From NCBI RefSeq assembly GCF_008369165.1, contig NZ_VOBA01000001.1:1977630-2041629 (forward strand): a stretch of DNA of 64,000 nucleotides, read 5' to 3'. Shown here one piece after another: positions 8,468-17,455 of this stretch. The position numbers and the translations under genes were made by a program. Positions within the stretch are counted from its first letter, which is position 1. The number at the start of each line of letters is the position of its first letter. The stretch comes from Dietzia sp. ANT_WB102 (GTDB lineage Bacteria > Actinomycetota > Actinomycetes > Mycobacteriales > Mycobacteriaceae). The notes beneath the pieces are model-generated. The model ran no database searches and was not told the DNA's origin. It saw only the letters and a program-made list of their open reading frames with translations.

Positions 8468-9379
8468 ATGAAGCGATTCCCCAAGATCGTCGCCACGGCG
8501 GCGGCGGTCGCCCTTGCCGGTGCTGCGTTAACCGCGTGCGGCAGTTCGGATGCGCAGTCCGGCGGGAACGACGCGAAGGGTCCTAGTCGGGTCGTTCTCA
8601 CCAGCCACGCCGCCGCCGACACCCTGAACGAGCTCGACCTCGAGGATCGCGTCGTCGGCTTGGTCAAGTCCGGCGTCTTCCCTGCTGCGCTCGACGATTA
8701 CTCGGGTGGTGAGTTCACGGACATCGGCAGTCTGAAGGAGCCGAAGATGGACGTGATCGCCGAGCTGGGGCCCGATCTCATCCTGTTCGGAAACCGTACT
8801 CGGGAGATGGAGCCCGAGTTCGCGAAGATCTCCGACCGGGTGATCGCCGGCGACCCCGACACCTCCGAGACGATCGCGTCCAACCGCGCGAAGGTCGAAG
8901 AGGTCGCTGCGCTGTTCGGAGCCCAGGACAAGGCCTCCGCTGAGCTCGACAAGATCGACGAGAAGGTGGCCGAGACCCGCGCAAAGGCCGAAGGTGCGGG
9001 GACGGCCCTCGTGCTCATGACGTCTGGCGGCAAAGTCACCGGCTACGGTCAGGGCTCGCGGTTCGACCTGATCTTCAACGAGCTCGGCATGGCCCCCGCT
9101 GGTGAGCTCGAGGCCGAGGGCAGCCACGGTGCCCCGCTCAGTTGGGAACAGATTGCCGAGCTCAACCCCGACCACGTCTTCGTCATCGACCGTGACGCGG
9201 CGATCGGCTCCGAGGGGGAGGCCGCCTCATCCCTGCTCGACAACCCCGTATTCAGCCGGACCGCTGCCGCGACCAACGGCAAGGTCCACTTCCTGAATGG
9301 CCAGAACTGGTACCTCGTCGGGGGCGGTCTGGGTGTCCTGGAAGCCATGATCGACGAGATCGACTCCGCCGTCTCCTGA
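8468..9379 (+). CDS. Iron-siderophore ABC transporter substrate-binding lipoprotein (FatB/CeuA type)
   Basis: A 303-residue lipoprotein; the lipobox LTAC puts the acylated Cys at 24. The rest is a cluster A-II (FepB-like) binding protein: SRVVLTSHAAADTLNELDL opens lobe 1, GYGQGSRFDLIFNELG lies in lobe 2, and QNWYLVGGGLGVLEAMIDEI ends it. The last two motifs resemble FatB/CeuA proteins, which bind ferric catecholate siderophores such as petrobactin. It captures the ferric siderophore outside the membrane and delivers it to the permeases encoded next. A ggag precedes the ATG, and a DtxR/IdeR-like box overlaps the promoter. The exact ligand is inference. Confidence 0.88.
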   Translation: MKRFPKIVATAAAVALAGAALTACGSSDAQSGGNDAKGPSRVVLTSHAAADTLNELDLEDRVVGLVKSGVFPAALDDYSGGEFTDIGSLKEPKMDVIAELGPDLILFGNRTREMEPEFAKISDRVIAGDPDTSETIASNRAKVEEVAALFGAQDKASAELDKIDEKVAETRAKAEGAGTALVLMTSGGKVTGYGQGSRFDLIFNELGMAPAGELEAEGSHGAPLSWEQIAELNPDHVFVIDRDAAIGSEGEAASSLLDNPVFSRTAAATNGKVHFLNGQNWYLVGGGLGVLEAMIDEIDSAVS

Positions 9380-9398
9380 CGGTAGAAGGACAATGCAG

Positions 9399-10418
9399 AT
9401 GACGACGACGGTGGAGCGCCGGCCGCAGCGGGGCTCTCTGTGGCCGGTCCTCGGCGTCGTCGCGCTCGCGCTCTCACTCGTCGCCAGCGTGTTCGTCGGC
9501 GCGGCCGACATCACCGTGTGGGAGGCGCTCACCGGCGGACTTACCGAGGCGCACCGCGTCTACCTAGTCGAGGCCCGTTTGCCGCGCACCGCCGCGGCCG
9601 CGCTCGCCGGAGCGTCACTTGCGATCGCCGGCCTGCTCATGCAACTGCTCACCCGTAACCGTTTCGTCGAGCCATCGACCGCCGGCACCGTCGAATCGGC
9701 CGGGCTGGGGCTGGTAATGGTAGCCATTATCGCCCCGGGTGCTCCGATCGTGCTCAAGATGTTGGTGGCTCTTGTGTTCGCGCTCGCCGGGACCGCCCTG
9801 TTTCTCGCCTGTATCCGGCGCGTCCCGGTATCGGACTCGTTCGTGGTGCCCCTCGTCGGCATCATGTTGGGTTCCGTGATCGGCGCAGTCGCGGCTTTCG
9901 TGGCGCTGTCCCGCGACCTGCTCCAGATGCTCAACTCGTGGATGCTTGCCGACTTCTCGGCGGTCCTGGCCGGGCGGTATGAGTTGTTGTGGCTGGTCGC
10001 GGTCCTGGGCGGCCTGGCTTACATTGCCGCCGACCGCTTCACCGTCGCAGGTCTGGGGGAGGACGTCTCGACCGGTCTCGGGCTGGACCACAGGACCGTC
10101 GTTGCGGCCGGGATGTCGATAGCCGCCGCCGTCGCCGCCGTGGTGGTGGTGACGGTCGGCGCCCTCCCGCTGCTCGGACTCGTCGTTCCCAACGTGGTCT
10201 CACGCCTGGTGGGCGACGACGCCCGGCGGGGTCTGCCATTCGTGGCCCTGCTCGGGGCGGTGACTGTCCTGATCAGCGACATGGTGGGCCGGGCTCTGCC
10301 CGGGTTCTTCGCGGGCGGCGCTCCCGGTGCCGGCGAGGTCCCCGTGGGAACGATCGTCGGGATCCTTGGTGGCGCCGTCTTCCTGGTCATGATGCTGCGA
10401 GGAGTGCGCAATGCCTGA
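9399..10418 (+). CDS. Iron-siderophore ABC transporter permease 1 (FecCD family)
   Basis: A 339-residue FecCD-family permease with 8-10 membrane segments. Family motifs: RLPRTAAAALAGASLAIAGLLMQ near residue 48, and GALPLLGLVVPNVVSRLVG, the cytoplasmic coupling region that meets the ATPase. The second of two ATGs (9399) is chosen because AGAAGGA is then spaced 8 nt upstream; the first (9393) would be only 2 nt away. It pairs with the next gene to form a heterodimeric channel. The gene order SBP-permease-permease-ATPase is that of ceuABCD/fatBCD-type systems. Its end overlaps the next gene by 8 bp. Confidence 0.88.
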   Translation: MTTTVERRPQRGSLWPVLGVVALALSLVASVFVGAADITVWEALTGGLTEAHRVYLVEARLPRTAAAALAGASLAIAGLLMQLLTRNRFVEPSTAGTVESAGLGLVMVAIIAPGAPIVLKMLVALVFALAGTALFLACIRRVPVSDSFVVPLVGIMLGSVIGAVAAFVALSRDLLQMLNSWMLADFSAVLAGRYELLWLVAVLGGLAYIAADRFTVAGLGEDVSTGLGLDHRTVVAAGMSIAAAVAAVVVVTVGALPLLGLVVPNVVSRLVGDDARRGLPFVALLGAVTVLISDMVGRALPGFFAGGAPGAGEVPVGTIVGILGGAVFLVMMLRGVRNA

Positions 10419-11460
10419 GATCGACGTCCTCGTCGCGCCCGCGGCGGGTGTGCCAGGGGGGCGGACGCGAGCCAACGCAGATCACCGCCGTCGGTGGATT
10501 GTGACCCTCGTGTGCTTCGCCGTGGCAGTCGCGGCCATCGCCGCCCTTGTACTAACCGGGCTGCCGGGCACTGTGGGGTCCAAAGCTTGGACCTATTCTC
10601 TCGACCGTCTTTCCCGGCACGCGGTGGCGATCGTCCTGGTCTCCGTGGCTGTCGGAGTCTCCACTGTGCTTTTCCAGACCGTCACCGGCAACCGGATCCT
10701 GACGCCGGCGTTGATGGGGTTCGACTCGCTGTACCTGCTTATCCAGACGACGCTCGTATTCTTCATGGTCCCCAGGGATGCCGCTGTCGCCGGGGGACTG
10801 CTGAGCGGCGGACTCTCCGGTTTCCTCGGCCAGACCGCGATCATGGTGGTCGCGTCGACCGCGCTGTACCTCTGGCTACTCGGGGGCCGGAAGTCCGATA
10901 TCCACTTACTGTTGCTGGTGGGCGTCGTGTTCGGCGTGTTCTTCCGCTCCGCCTCCACGTTCTTGCAGCGCCTGCTAGACCCAGCGGCCTACCTGCAGGT
11001 CCAGGACGCAATGTTCGCGAGTTTCCGCGGCGTGCAGTTGGACGTGCTGCTGGCCTGCGGGCTCATCGTGGTCGCGGGACTCGTCGTTGTGGCGATCCTC
11101 GGGCGCAGGCTCGACGTGATGCTGCTCGGACGCGACCCCGCCATCGCCCTCGGCGTCAACCACCGAAGAGTCACGATCGTGGTCTTGGTGGTGGTCTCTT
11201 TCCTTGTCTCGGCCTCGACGGCGCTGATCGGGCCGGTGATGTTCTTCGGGCTCATCGTCGCCAATGCGGCATATGCCCTGCTCGGCACCACCCTGCACCG
11301 GTTCACCCTCCCGGTGGCCTCACTTCTGGGCGTCATCGCCCTCGCGGGGGGCGAGATGATCCTGGGCACCCTCGGCGTCGAGTCCGCGCTGAGCATCGTC
11401 ATCGAGTTCGCCGGTGGGCTTCTGTTCCTGTTCCTGCTCCTGACCAACCGCGCACGCTGA
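10411..11460 (+). CDS. Iron-siderophore ABC transporter permease 2 (FecCD family)
   Basis: A 349-residue second FecCD permease with the same fold. Seen motifs: VTGNRILTPALMGFDSLYLL, the family's TGNPLAxPxxxG-like region, and ALIGPVMFFGLIVANAAYAL, the ATPase-coupling region. A hydrophilic N-terminal stretch of about 30 residues precedes the first membrane segment. The ATG overlaps the previous gene by 8 bp, so translation is probably coupled. This member has the shorter coupling-loop sequence typical of CeuC/FatC partners. Confidence 0.87.
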   Translation: MPEIDVLVAPAAGVPGGRTRANADHRRRWIVTLVCFAVAVAAIAALVLTGLPGTVGSKAWTYSLDRLSRHAVAIVLVSVAVGVSTVLFQTVTGNRILTPALMGFDSLYLLIQTTLVFFMVPRDAAVAGGLLSGGLSGFLGQTAIMVVASTALYLWLLGGRKSDIHLLLLVGVVFGVFFRSASTFLQRLLDPAAYLQVQDAMFASFRGVQLDVLLACGLIVVAGLVVVAILGRRLDVMLLGRDPAIALGVNHRRVTIVVLVVVSFLVSASTALIGPVMFFGLIVANAAYALLGTTLHRFTLPVASLLGVIALAGGEMILGTLGVESALSIVIEFAGGLLFLFLLLTNRAR

Positions 11461-11474
11461 AAGGAAGGCACGTC

Positions 11475-12344
11475 ATGTCTCTTCTCCCGTTCCGACGCCG
11501 CGACGATCGATCCGGTGAGAGGCGGTGGTCGACTGACTGCGGTATCGAGGCGCAATCGGTGTCCTCGTCCTACGGTGACACTCGGGTGCTTCACGAGGTC
11601 TCGGCGTGTTTCGCGCACGGCGGTGTGACGTCTCTCATCGGCCCCAACGGCGCGGGAAAGTCGACTCTGCTGGGGGTCATGAGCCGGCTCCAGGAGGCAG
11701 ACTCGGGGACGGTGCTCGTCGACGGTGTCGACGTGTCCGTTAACGGTGGGCGTGAACTGGCCCGACGCCTCGCCGTGCTCCGCCAGGACAACGCGGTGTC
11801 GATCCGGCTCACCGTTCGTGAGCTCGTGGGTTTTGGAAGGTTCCCTCACAACGGCGGCCGACCCAGCCCTGACGACGACGACCACGTCGACTACGCCCTG
11901 CGAGCAATGGAACTCGAGGGTCTCGCCGACAGGTATCTCGACGAATTGTCCGGCGGGCAGCGCCAGCGCGCGCACATCGCGATGGTTCTCGCACAGGACA
12001 CGGACTACGTCCTGCTGGACGAACCGCTCAACAACCTTGACCTGCGTCATGCGACCTCGATCATGCGACTGCTAAGGCGCACCGCCGCAGACCGAGGCAA
12101 GACGATCGTGCTCGTCATCCATGACATCAACATCGCCGCCGCCTATTCGGACCGGATCATCGCCATGAAGGACGGCCGGATCGTCTCCGACGGCACGCCG
12201 GCCGAGATCATGTGCACCGACGTCCTCAAGGCGGTGTACGACATGGAGATGCAGGTCGCCGAAGTCGCCGGGCGATACGTGGCTCTGTACTTCGATGGAG
12301 AAGAAGAACTGGGTGAGTGCGAGATGGCGATGTCCACCGCCTGA
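11475..12344 (+). CDS. Iron-siderophore ABC transporter ATP-binding protein
   Basis: A 289-residue ABC ATPase that drives ferric-siderophore import. Walker A GPNGAGKST is at 56-64, the signature LSGGQRQR starts at 158, and Walker B VLLDEP at 179-184 is followed by NNLDLRHA (D-loop). The switch His lies in VLVIHDINIAAAYSDR. The start at 11475 has AAGGAAGG 6-13 nt upstream. Before the ATPase core there is a basic N-terminal stretch of about 20 residues. Closest by pattern to the FepC/FatE/CeuD group. It is the last clear member of the iron operon. Confidence 0.9.
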   Translation: MSLLPFRRRDDRSGERRWSTDCGIEAQSVSSSYGDTRVLHEVSACFAHGGVTSLIGPNGAGKSTLLGVMSRLQEADSGTVLVDGVDVSVNGGRELARRLAVLRQDNAVSIRLTVRELVGFGRFPHNGGRPSPDDDDHVDYALRAMELEGLADRYLDELSGGQRQRAHIAMVLAQDTDYVLLDEPLNNLDLRHATSIMRLLRRTAADRGKTIVLVIHDINIAAAYSDRIIAMKDGRIVSDGTPAEIMCTDVLKAVYDMEMQVAEVAGRYVALYFDGEEELGECEMAMSTA

Positions 12345-12372
12345 TCTCGGCTTCCGGGTCGAACTGCAGCGC

Positions 12373-12378
12373 TAGGCT
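12373..12378 (+). promoter_or_regulatory. -10 hexamer TAGGCT of the luciferase-like gene (leaderless type)
   Basis: TAGGCT ends 7 nt before the ATG at 12386. The spacer CACCTCC holds no Shine-Dalgarno. This implies a promoter separate from the iron operon that ends at 12344. Confidence 0.45.
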
Positions 12379-12385
12379 CACCTCC

Positions 12386-13372
12386 ATGCGATTCGGACTC
12401 TTCCTGCCCCAGGGGTGGCGCCTCGATCTCGTCGACGTGCCGGCCACCCGTCACTGGCCGGTCATCTCGGACCTGGCCGCCCGCGCGGACGCCGGGCCCT
12501 GGGAGTCGGTGTGGGTGTACGACCACATGCACACCGCGCCCCTGACTTCGACCGGGGCAACGCACGAGGCGTGGAGTCTGATGTCGGCGTTGGCCGCAAC
12601 CACCTCTCGCGTGCGGCTCGGTCAGATGTGTACCTGCATCGGCTACCGAAATCCCGCGCTTTTAGCGAAAATGGCCGCGACGGTCGACCACATTTCCGGC
12701 GGCCGGGTGGAGATGGGGATCGGCGCCGGGTGGTACGAGCACGAGTGGCGGGCGTACGGCTACGGGTTCCCCACGGCAGGCGAGCGGCTGGGCATGCTCG
12801 ACGAGGGCGTACGCATCATGGCCGAGGCATGGTCCGACGGCGTGGTGTCCATTGACGGCGAGCACTTCCGCGTCGACGGGGCGATCGTGCAGCCGAGGCC
12901 CGTGCAGGAGGGTGGCATCCCCATGTGGGTCGCGGGCGGCGGCGAACGCAAGACCCTCCGGACCGCAGCCCGGTATGCCGACTACACCAACTTCGACGGC
13001 ACAGCCGAGGGTTTCGCCCATAAGTCAGAGGTCCTGCGCAGGCATTGTGAAGATATCGGTCGTGACCCGGCGGAGATCACTAGGAGCGCGAACTACAACG
13101 TGGCGATCGGGCAGACCGAGAAGGATGTGACTGACCGGCTGGCGTTCCTCCGGGATCGGATGTCCACTCACGTCGGTCCCGATGAGGCAGAACGCGAGCT
13201 CGGTGCATATCGCGGACTTCCGGCGGTGGGAACACCCGAGCAGGTCGTAGAGAAACTGTCAGCGCTCAAGAGGTTGGGAATGGAGTACGGCATCTTCTAC
13301 TTTCCCGAGATCGCCACCGACACATCAGGGCTGGAACTTTTTGAACGCGAGGTCATCCCTGCACTGGCCTGA
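12386..13372 (+). CDS. LLM-class flavin/F420-dependent oxidoreductase (luciferase-like)
   Basis: A 328-residue TIM-barrel oxidoreductase of the bacterial luciferase superfamily. Motifs: WESVWVYDHMH near residue 40, ATTSRVRLGQMCTCIGYRNPALLAKMAATVDH-type region (quoted in parts: RVRLGQM, NPALLAKMAATVDHIS), and GGRVEMGIGAGWYEHEWRAYG. In Mycobacteriales such proteins may use F420 rather than FMN; fbiC in this window shows that F420 can be made. The substrate is unknown. The ATG at 12386 is preferred: in-frame upstream codons overlap the iron ATPase gene, and a -10 motif sits just upstream. Confidence 0.8.
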   Translation: MRFGLFLPQGWRLDLVDVPATRHWPVISDLAARADAGPWESVWVYDHMHTAPLTSTGATHEAWSLMSALAATTSRVRLGQMCTCIGYRNPALLAKMAATVDHISGGRVEMGIGAGWYEHEWRAYGYGFPTAGERLGMLDEGVRIMAEAWSDGVVSIDGEHFRVDGAIVQPRPVQEGGIPMWVAGGGERKTLRTAARYADYTNFDGTAEGFAHKSEVLRRHCEDIGRDPAEITRSANYNVAIGQTEKDVTDRLAFLRDRMSTHVGPDEAERELGAYRGLPAVGTPEQVVEKLSALKRLGMEYGIFYFPEIATDTSGLELFEREVIPALA

Positions 13373-13422
13373 GGGCTCCGAGATGAGCCCAGAATCCGGG
13401 TCGACGAGAGCAGGGAACAGGT

Positions 13423-14715
13423 ATGAGAAACGCCGAGTACGCGGAGAGCCCGGCCGAGGCGGTCCTCGATCACATCACGCCGGGGATGCACGTGATCGTG
13501 CCCCTCCAGAACGCGGCCCCACCGGCGTTGCTGCGCGCGTTGGATTCCGGCGCCGCCGGGCTGGAGGACGTCACGATCCACCACATGGATCCGTGGGAGT
13601 CCCTGCCGTTCATGGAGGGTGCGTATCCCGGCAAGCTCCGGCATGTCGACTACTTCCTGGGGCCGGGGTCACGGGAGAACTTCCACCGAGGCCACTGTGA
13701 TCTGATCCCGGTCGACTTCGCCCAGATCCCGGCGACGATGCGTGAGTTCTCGCCCCCTGGGCTGGCGATCACGACGGTCTCCGAGATGGACGAGCACGGA
13801 TTTTTCTCGATGGGCACCAACGCCGACTACGTGGCGTCGTTCATCGGGCAGGTGCCCTTCTTTGTCGAGGTCAATTCCCGCATGCCCCGCACCTTCGGGC
13901 GCAACCACATCCACATCTCTCAGGTCGTGGGTATTACGCGTAACGACACTCCGATGATCACCATGGAGGTTCCGTCGCCGGGGACGACCGACGATGCGAT
14001 CGCGGACCTCATCGCCGAGCGGGTCCCCGACGGGGCCTGCCTCCAGTTGGGGGTCGGCAAGTTACCGAACGCGTTCCTATCCCGTCTGTCCGATCACCGA
14101 CATCTGGGTATCCACACCGAGGCGCTGTCCGACGGGGTGATGAACCTCGTCGAGTCCGGCGTGATCGACGGCTCGAGGAAGACGGGGCGGCCGTTCAAAC
14201 ACGTCACCACGTTCGCACTTGGCTCGCAGCGCCTCATGGACTGGCTTCACAACAACCCGTCGGTGGCGATGCTGCCCGTGGACATCGTCAATGACCCGCG
14301 GGTAATCGGCCAGGAACACAACCTCTACTCGGTCAACGCGACCAGCGAGGTGGACCTGTTCGGACAGGCGGCGTCGGAGACCATCGGCGGCCGCTATTGG
14401 TCGGGAGCCGGGGGACAGGCGGACTTCGCGAGAGGCTGCACGTTCTCGCCCGGTGGGCACGGGTTCATCGTCACCCCGTCGCAGACCTCCAAGGGCATCA
14501 GCCGCATTTCCCTCTCGCTCACGCCGGGCAGCCCGGTCACCACCCACAAGAACATCATCGAGAACGTCGTCACCGAATACGGCATAGCTGAGCTGAGGGG
14601 CAAGTCGGTGGCGGGCCGGGCCGCTGCGTTGATCGCGATCGCGCACCCCGACCACCGTGAGCGACTCAGTCGCGAGGCGCGGGAGGCGGGCCTGCTCCCG
14701 CGGGTGCTGCACTAG
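13423..14715 (+). CDS. Acetyl-CoA hydrolase/transferase family protein (4-hydroxybutyrate CoA-transferase-like)
   Basis: A 430-residue class I CoA-transferase. Seen motifs: the N-terminal GMHVIVPLQNAAPPALL, the middle IHTEALSDGVMNLVESG, and the C-terminal SVNATSEVDLFGQAASETIGG, where the family's catalytic Glu lies (by homology, in the SEVDLFGQ region). The late AELRGKSVAGRAAALIAIAHPDHRE is the standard C-terminal block. These enzymes move CoA between short-chain acyl groups such as acetate, butyrate, 4-hydroxybutyrate or succinate. The acyl specificity cannot be read from sequence. It starts 50 bp after the luciferase-like gene, with a weak ggaaca upstream. Confidence 0.85.
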   Translation: MRNAEYAESPAEAVLDHITPGMHVIVPLQNAAPPALLRALDSGAAGLEDVTIHHMDPWESLPFMEGAYPGKLRHVDYFLGPGSRENFHRGHCDLIPVDFAQIPATMREFSPPGLAITTVSEMDEHGFFSMGTNADYVASFIGQVPFFVEVNSRMPRTFGRNHIHISQVVGITRNDTPMITMEVPSPGTTDDAIADLIAERVPDGACLQLGVGKLPNAFLSRLSDHRHLGIHTEALSDGVMNLVESGVIDGSRKTGRPFKHVTTFALGSQRLMDWLHNNPSVAMLPVDIVNDPRVIGQEHNLYSVNATSEVDLFGQAASETIGGRYWSGAGGQADFARGCTFSPGGHGFIVTPSQTSKGISRISLSLTPGSPVTTHKNIIENVVTEYGIAELRGKSVAGRAAALIAIAHPDHRERLSREAREAGLLPRVLH

Positions 14716-14824
14716 GCGGGCGTTGGGCCGGACGAGCACGGCGGCAGCGCGGCGACCGGTGGCAGCGGGTGGGGGCCGGGGTTACGTTCCAGAGGAACTC
14801 GACCCCGGAAAAAAGGAGGCAACT

Positions 14825-15664
14825 GTGGACCCCATGGTCTGGATCGTGATCGGGGTGGTCGCGCTGATTATCGTCATCGCGCTCATCGCCCTGGTAGCCA
14901 GGAACAGTAACCGCAGGAAGCTCACCGAGGCCGCAGAACTGAGGCGGAGCGCGCGTGAGCGCGAGCAGCATCTCGCGCAACAGGATGCCGTCGCACGTGA
15001 GCACGAGCATCGAGCGGGCGCGGCAGAGCAGGAGGCTCGTGCCAAGGCCGCGGAAGCCGACAAGCTCCGAGCGCAGGCCGAACACCATCGCGGCACCCTC
15101 GATGAACAAGAACGCGACGTCCGCCGTATGGAACAGACCGCCGAGAAACTCGATCCCAGGCACCGCGCCGACGATCTCGACCGAGACTTCGGTCGCGATC
15201 GCGACCGTGTCCCCGGCCGTGATCATGACCGGGGTGCGTCGCATGGCGACCGAGTGGTCGATGAGGGACGGGGCCGGCCTGACCATCAGAGTGGCGTGAC
15301 CGAGCCCGGGACAGGCGCCCGGACCGAACCAGGGATGGATCCGGGACCCGGTGCAGGACCGGCCACCGCATCCGGCACCGGGATCGACACCGGGGCCACG
15401 GCCCGCCAGGGAGTGGGGAGCGAGTCCACGGCCCGCCCGGGAGTGGCCCCCGAGGCCGCGGGGGTGTCCGAGACCGGCACGGCTGGCACCGGTGGCCGTC
15501 ACGCCAGGGTCGACGATCCTCTGGGCCCCGAGGCTGACGGAGAGACAGGGCGGACGACCGGGACACCCGGGAAATCTGCCCATCCCACCACTCGCCCGGA
15601 CGATCAGCCGGGGGCGGTCGACAAGCTGCTGGGCCGGACACGCCGTGGTGAACCCAGGCGCTGA
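14825..15664 (+). CDS. Membrane-anchored coiled-coil protein, unknown function
   Basis: A 279-residue protein. The GTG at 14825 is chosen because AAAAGGAGG lies 5 nt upstream; an ATG three codons later is too far from it. One membrane helix (about residues 5-25) is followed by an Arg/Glu/Ala-rich stretch to about 100 predicted to be coiled coil. A long disordered Gly/Pro/Asp/Thr-rich tail with RD repeats then runs to a basic end (RTRRGEPRR). Short proteins with this single-helix plus EQ/AR-rich layout occur in Corynebacteriales; no function is known to me. The strong hairpin 15684-15721 ends the transcript. Confidence 0.65.
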   Translation: MDPMVWIVIGVVALIIVIALIALVARNSNRRKLTEAAELRRSAREREQHLAQQDAVAREHEHRAGAAEQEARAKAAEADKLRAQAEHHRGTLDEQERDVRRMEQTAEKLDPRHRADDLDRDFGRDRDRVPGRDHDRGASHGDRVVDEGRGRPDHQSGVTEPGTGARTEPGMDPGPGAGPATASGTGIDTGATARQGVGSESTARPGVAPEAAGVSETGTAGTGGRHARVDDPLGPEADGETGRTTGTPGKSAHPTTRPDDQPGAVDKLLGRTRRGEPRR

Positions 15665-15683
15665 CCGTACGGCCGGAACGACG

Positions 15684-15721
15684 GAGGGCCCGTTGGAGAT
15701 CTGCTTCTCCAACGGGCCCTC
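15684..15721. terminator. Bidirectional terminator between the coiled-coil gene and aqpZ
   Basis: Perfect 16-nt arms (15684-15699 and 15706-15721; the left arm starts gagggcccgttgg) with a 6-nt loop lie between two convergent genes, 19 nt after one stop and 36 nt before the other. Confidence 0.88.
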
Positions 15722-15757
15722 GTTACTGGCAGGGGACTGTCCGCGTTGTTCCGGCCG

Positions 15758-16522
15758 TCAGGTCGGGAGAACCTTTGTGCGTCCACCGAAAAGCGGGCCG
15801 TAGAGAATTCCGGCGATGACGGCGCCGGCTATCGGTGCAACCCAGAACAGCCATAGCTGGCTCGGTGCGCCGGCGCCGTTATAGAACGCCACTGCTGTAG
15901 ATCGCGCCGGGTTGACCGAGGTGTTGGTGATGGGGATGGCGATGAGATGGATGATCGTCAGGGTGAGGCCGATTGCCGCGGGCGCGAAGCCGGCAGGCGC
16001 CCGGAGATCCGTGGCGCCAAGGATGACCCACACGAAGACGGCGGTGAGGACGATCTCAATGATGAGCGCGGACAGGAGTCCGTAGCCATCGGGCGAGTGG
16101 GCACCGTAGCCGTTGGCGGCCATGCTGCCGGTGGCCTCGAATCCGTCCTTTCCTTTTGCCACCACAAGGATGAGTCCACCTGCGATCAGGCCGCCGACGA
16201 CCTGGCTCACTATGTAGACGGGGGTCTTGGCCCAGGGGAGGCGCCCGGCGATCGCGGCTCCTATGGTCACCGCCGGGTTGAAGTGCCCGCCCGAGATGTG
16301 GCCGAACGCGTAGGCGCCGGTGAGCACGGTCAGGCCGAAGGCGAGAGCGACGCCGAGGTATCCGACACCCACCGGGACGTCTCCTGTATCGGCGGTGGCG
16401 ACCTGGACTGCTGCGAACACTGCAGTACCACAGCCGCCGAGAACGAGCCAGAAGGTGCCGATCAGCTCGGCCGCGACGACCGCAGTTAAGGCTGGGGTGA
16501 CGGCTGTGGACGTATCGGACAC
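15758..16522 (-). CDS. aqpZ: Aquaporin Z-like water channel
   Basis: A 254-residue MIP-family channel with six membrane segments and both half-helix NPA boxes: [10 protein letters not shown] and [10 protein letters not shown]. The arginine after the second NPA is the selectivity-filter Arg. The narrow-pore pattern (HFNPAVT, VNPARS) fits AqpZ water channels rather than GlpF glycerol facilitators. Compared with E. coli AqpZ there are longer loops, around residues 40-55 and 125-145. The GTG start has a GGAGG 6-7 nt upstream. A short palindrome lies 37-52 nt upstream of the start. Confidence 0.92.
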   Translation of the reverse strand: MSDTSTAVTPALTAVVAAELIGTFWLVLGGCGTAVFAAVQVATADTGDVPVGVGYLGVALAFGLTVLTGAYAFGHISGGHFNPAVTIGAAIAGRLPWAKTPVYIVSQVVGGLIAGGLILVVAKGKDGFEATGSMAANGYGAHSPDGYGLLSALIIEIVLTAVFVWVILGATDLRAPAGFAPAAIGLTLTIIHLIAIPITNTSVNPARSTAVAFYNGAGAPSQLWLFWVAPIAGAVIAGILYGPLFGGRTKVLPT

Positions 16523-16558
16523 GGTGTGACCTCCGGGACTGACTCTGGCGAGTAAGGA

Positions 16559-16574
16559 ACAACGGGAACGTTGT
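16559..16574 (-). promoter_or_regulatory. Palindrome upstream of aqpZ, possible operator or 5'-UTR hairpin
   Basis: ACAACGggaaCGTTGT has perfect 6-bp arms around 4 bp. It lies 37-52 nt before the aqpZ GTG, where an operator or leader hairpin could act. No regulator is assigned. Confidence 0.35.
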
Positions 16575-16669
16575 GAGAGGGGCTCGATTCAGACACGCTA
16601 GCCCGCTCCACGAGCCCCTGCGGTCGCTCCGGGGATTTACGGAGTGGTTGAACCGAGGCAGCCAGGTAA

Positions 16670-17455
16670 TCAGGGGTGAAGGAGCGCGGGCAGGGCCTGT
16701 CCAGCGGTGGCTCGCACGTAGACCGACACGTCGGATCCGAGTCCGGACGGGCCTGGATTCACCTCTACCACCGGAATCCGGGCGTCGACGGCGAGGCCGG
16801 GAAGCGATGCCGCTGGATGGACAAGTCCGGATGTGCCGACGACGAGCACCACCGCGGCCGAAGTGACCGCGTCGACCGCCGCATTCCAAGGCTGGCTCGG
16901 GAGCATCTCACCGAACCACACCACGCCCGGACGTGACCACCCGCCGCACCTGCCGCAGACCGGTGGAGTGAGGCGATCGATCGGCTCTGCGGGGGGAGGG
17001 CCGACGTCCATGGACGCACCGCATGTGTCGCAACGGTGGGCGAACAGACTCCCGTGGACGTGGTGCACGCTGCCAGACCCCGCGCGCTCGTGCAGGTCGT
17101 CGACGTTCTGAGTGACCACTACGACGTCGCGGTCTGCCTGGGCACGCGCGACCGCGAGGTGGCCAGGGTTCGGTTCCGCGCCTGAGACTAGGTGCTCTCT
17201 CCACCGGTACCAGGCCCAGACCGTGTCCCGGTCGCGTGCCCACGCCTCGGGAGTGGCAAGGGCGGCGGGGTCGTACCGTTGCCACAGGCCGGTATGGGCG
17301 TCCCGGAAGGTGGGCACGCCACTCTCGGCGCTCATCCCGGCACCCGTGAGAACGACCAGAGGCCCGTCGCCGGAAAGGGCGAGACGAGCCTCGGTCAGGT
17401 CCTGCGGGGAAACGGGGCGCGAGTGCTGGGGCCCGCTACCGTCGCCGCCAGTCAC
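16670..17455 (-). CDS. cobB: Class III sirtuin, NAD-dependent protein deacylase (CobB/Sir2)
   Basis: A 261-residue sirtuin that removes acyl groups from lysines using NAD+. It has the NAD-binding GAGMSAESGVPTFR (residues 38-51), TQNVDDLHERAG and the catalytic His134 in HVHGS. A structural zinc site is formed by Cys142 and Cys145 with Cys167 and Cys170. Tyr83 and Arg86 (WYRWR) form the Tyr-x-x-Arg pair of class III sirtuins, which favours desuccinylation/demalonylation as well as deacetylation. The GTG start overlaps the stop of the upstream secreted-protein gene as GTGA. M. tuberculosis has a comparable sirtuin (Rv1151c) in the same neighbourhood. Confidence 0.9.
   Translation of the reverse strand: MTGGDGSGPQHSRPVSPQDLTEARLALSGDGPLVVLTGAGMSAESGVPTFRDAHTGLWQRYDPAALATPEAWARDRDTVWAWYRWREHLVSGAEPNPGHLAVARAQADRDVVVVTQNVDDLHERAGSGSVHHVHGSLFAHRCDTCGASMDVGPPPAEPIDRLTPPVCGRCGGWSRPGVVWFGEMLPSQPWNAAVDAVTSAAVVLVVGTSGLVHPAASLPGLAVDARIPVVEVNPGPSGLGSDVSVYVRATAGQALPALLHP

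Noticed and set aside
10494-12344. Extended 616-codon version of the iron ATPase
   Set aside because: The first 327 codons overlap the FecCD permease gene out of frame and are Arg/Pro-rich; the ATG at 11475 has an AAGGAAGG and gives a normal ABC ATPase length.
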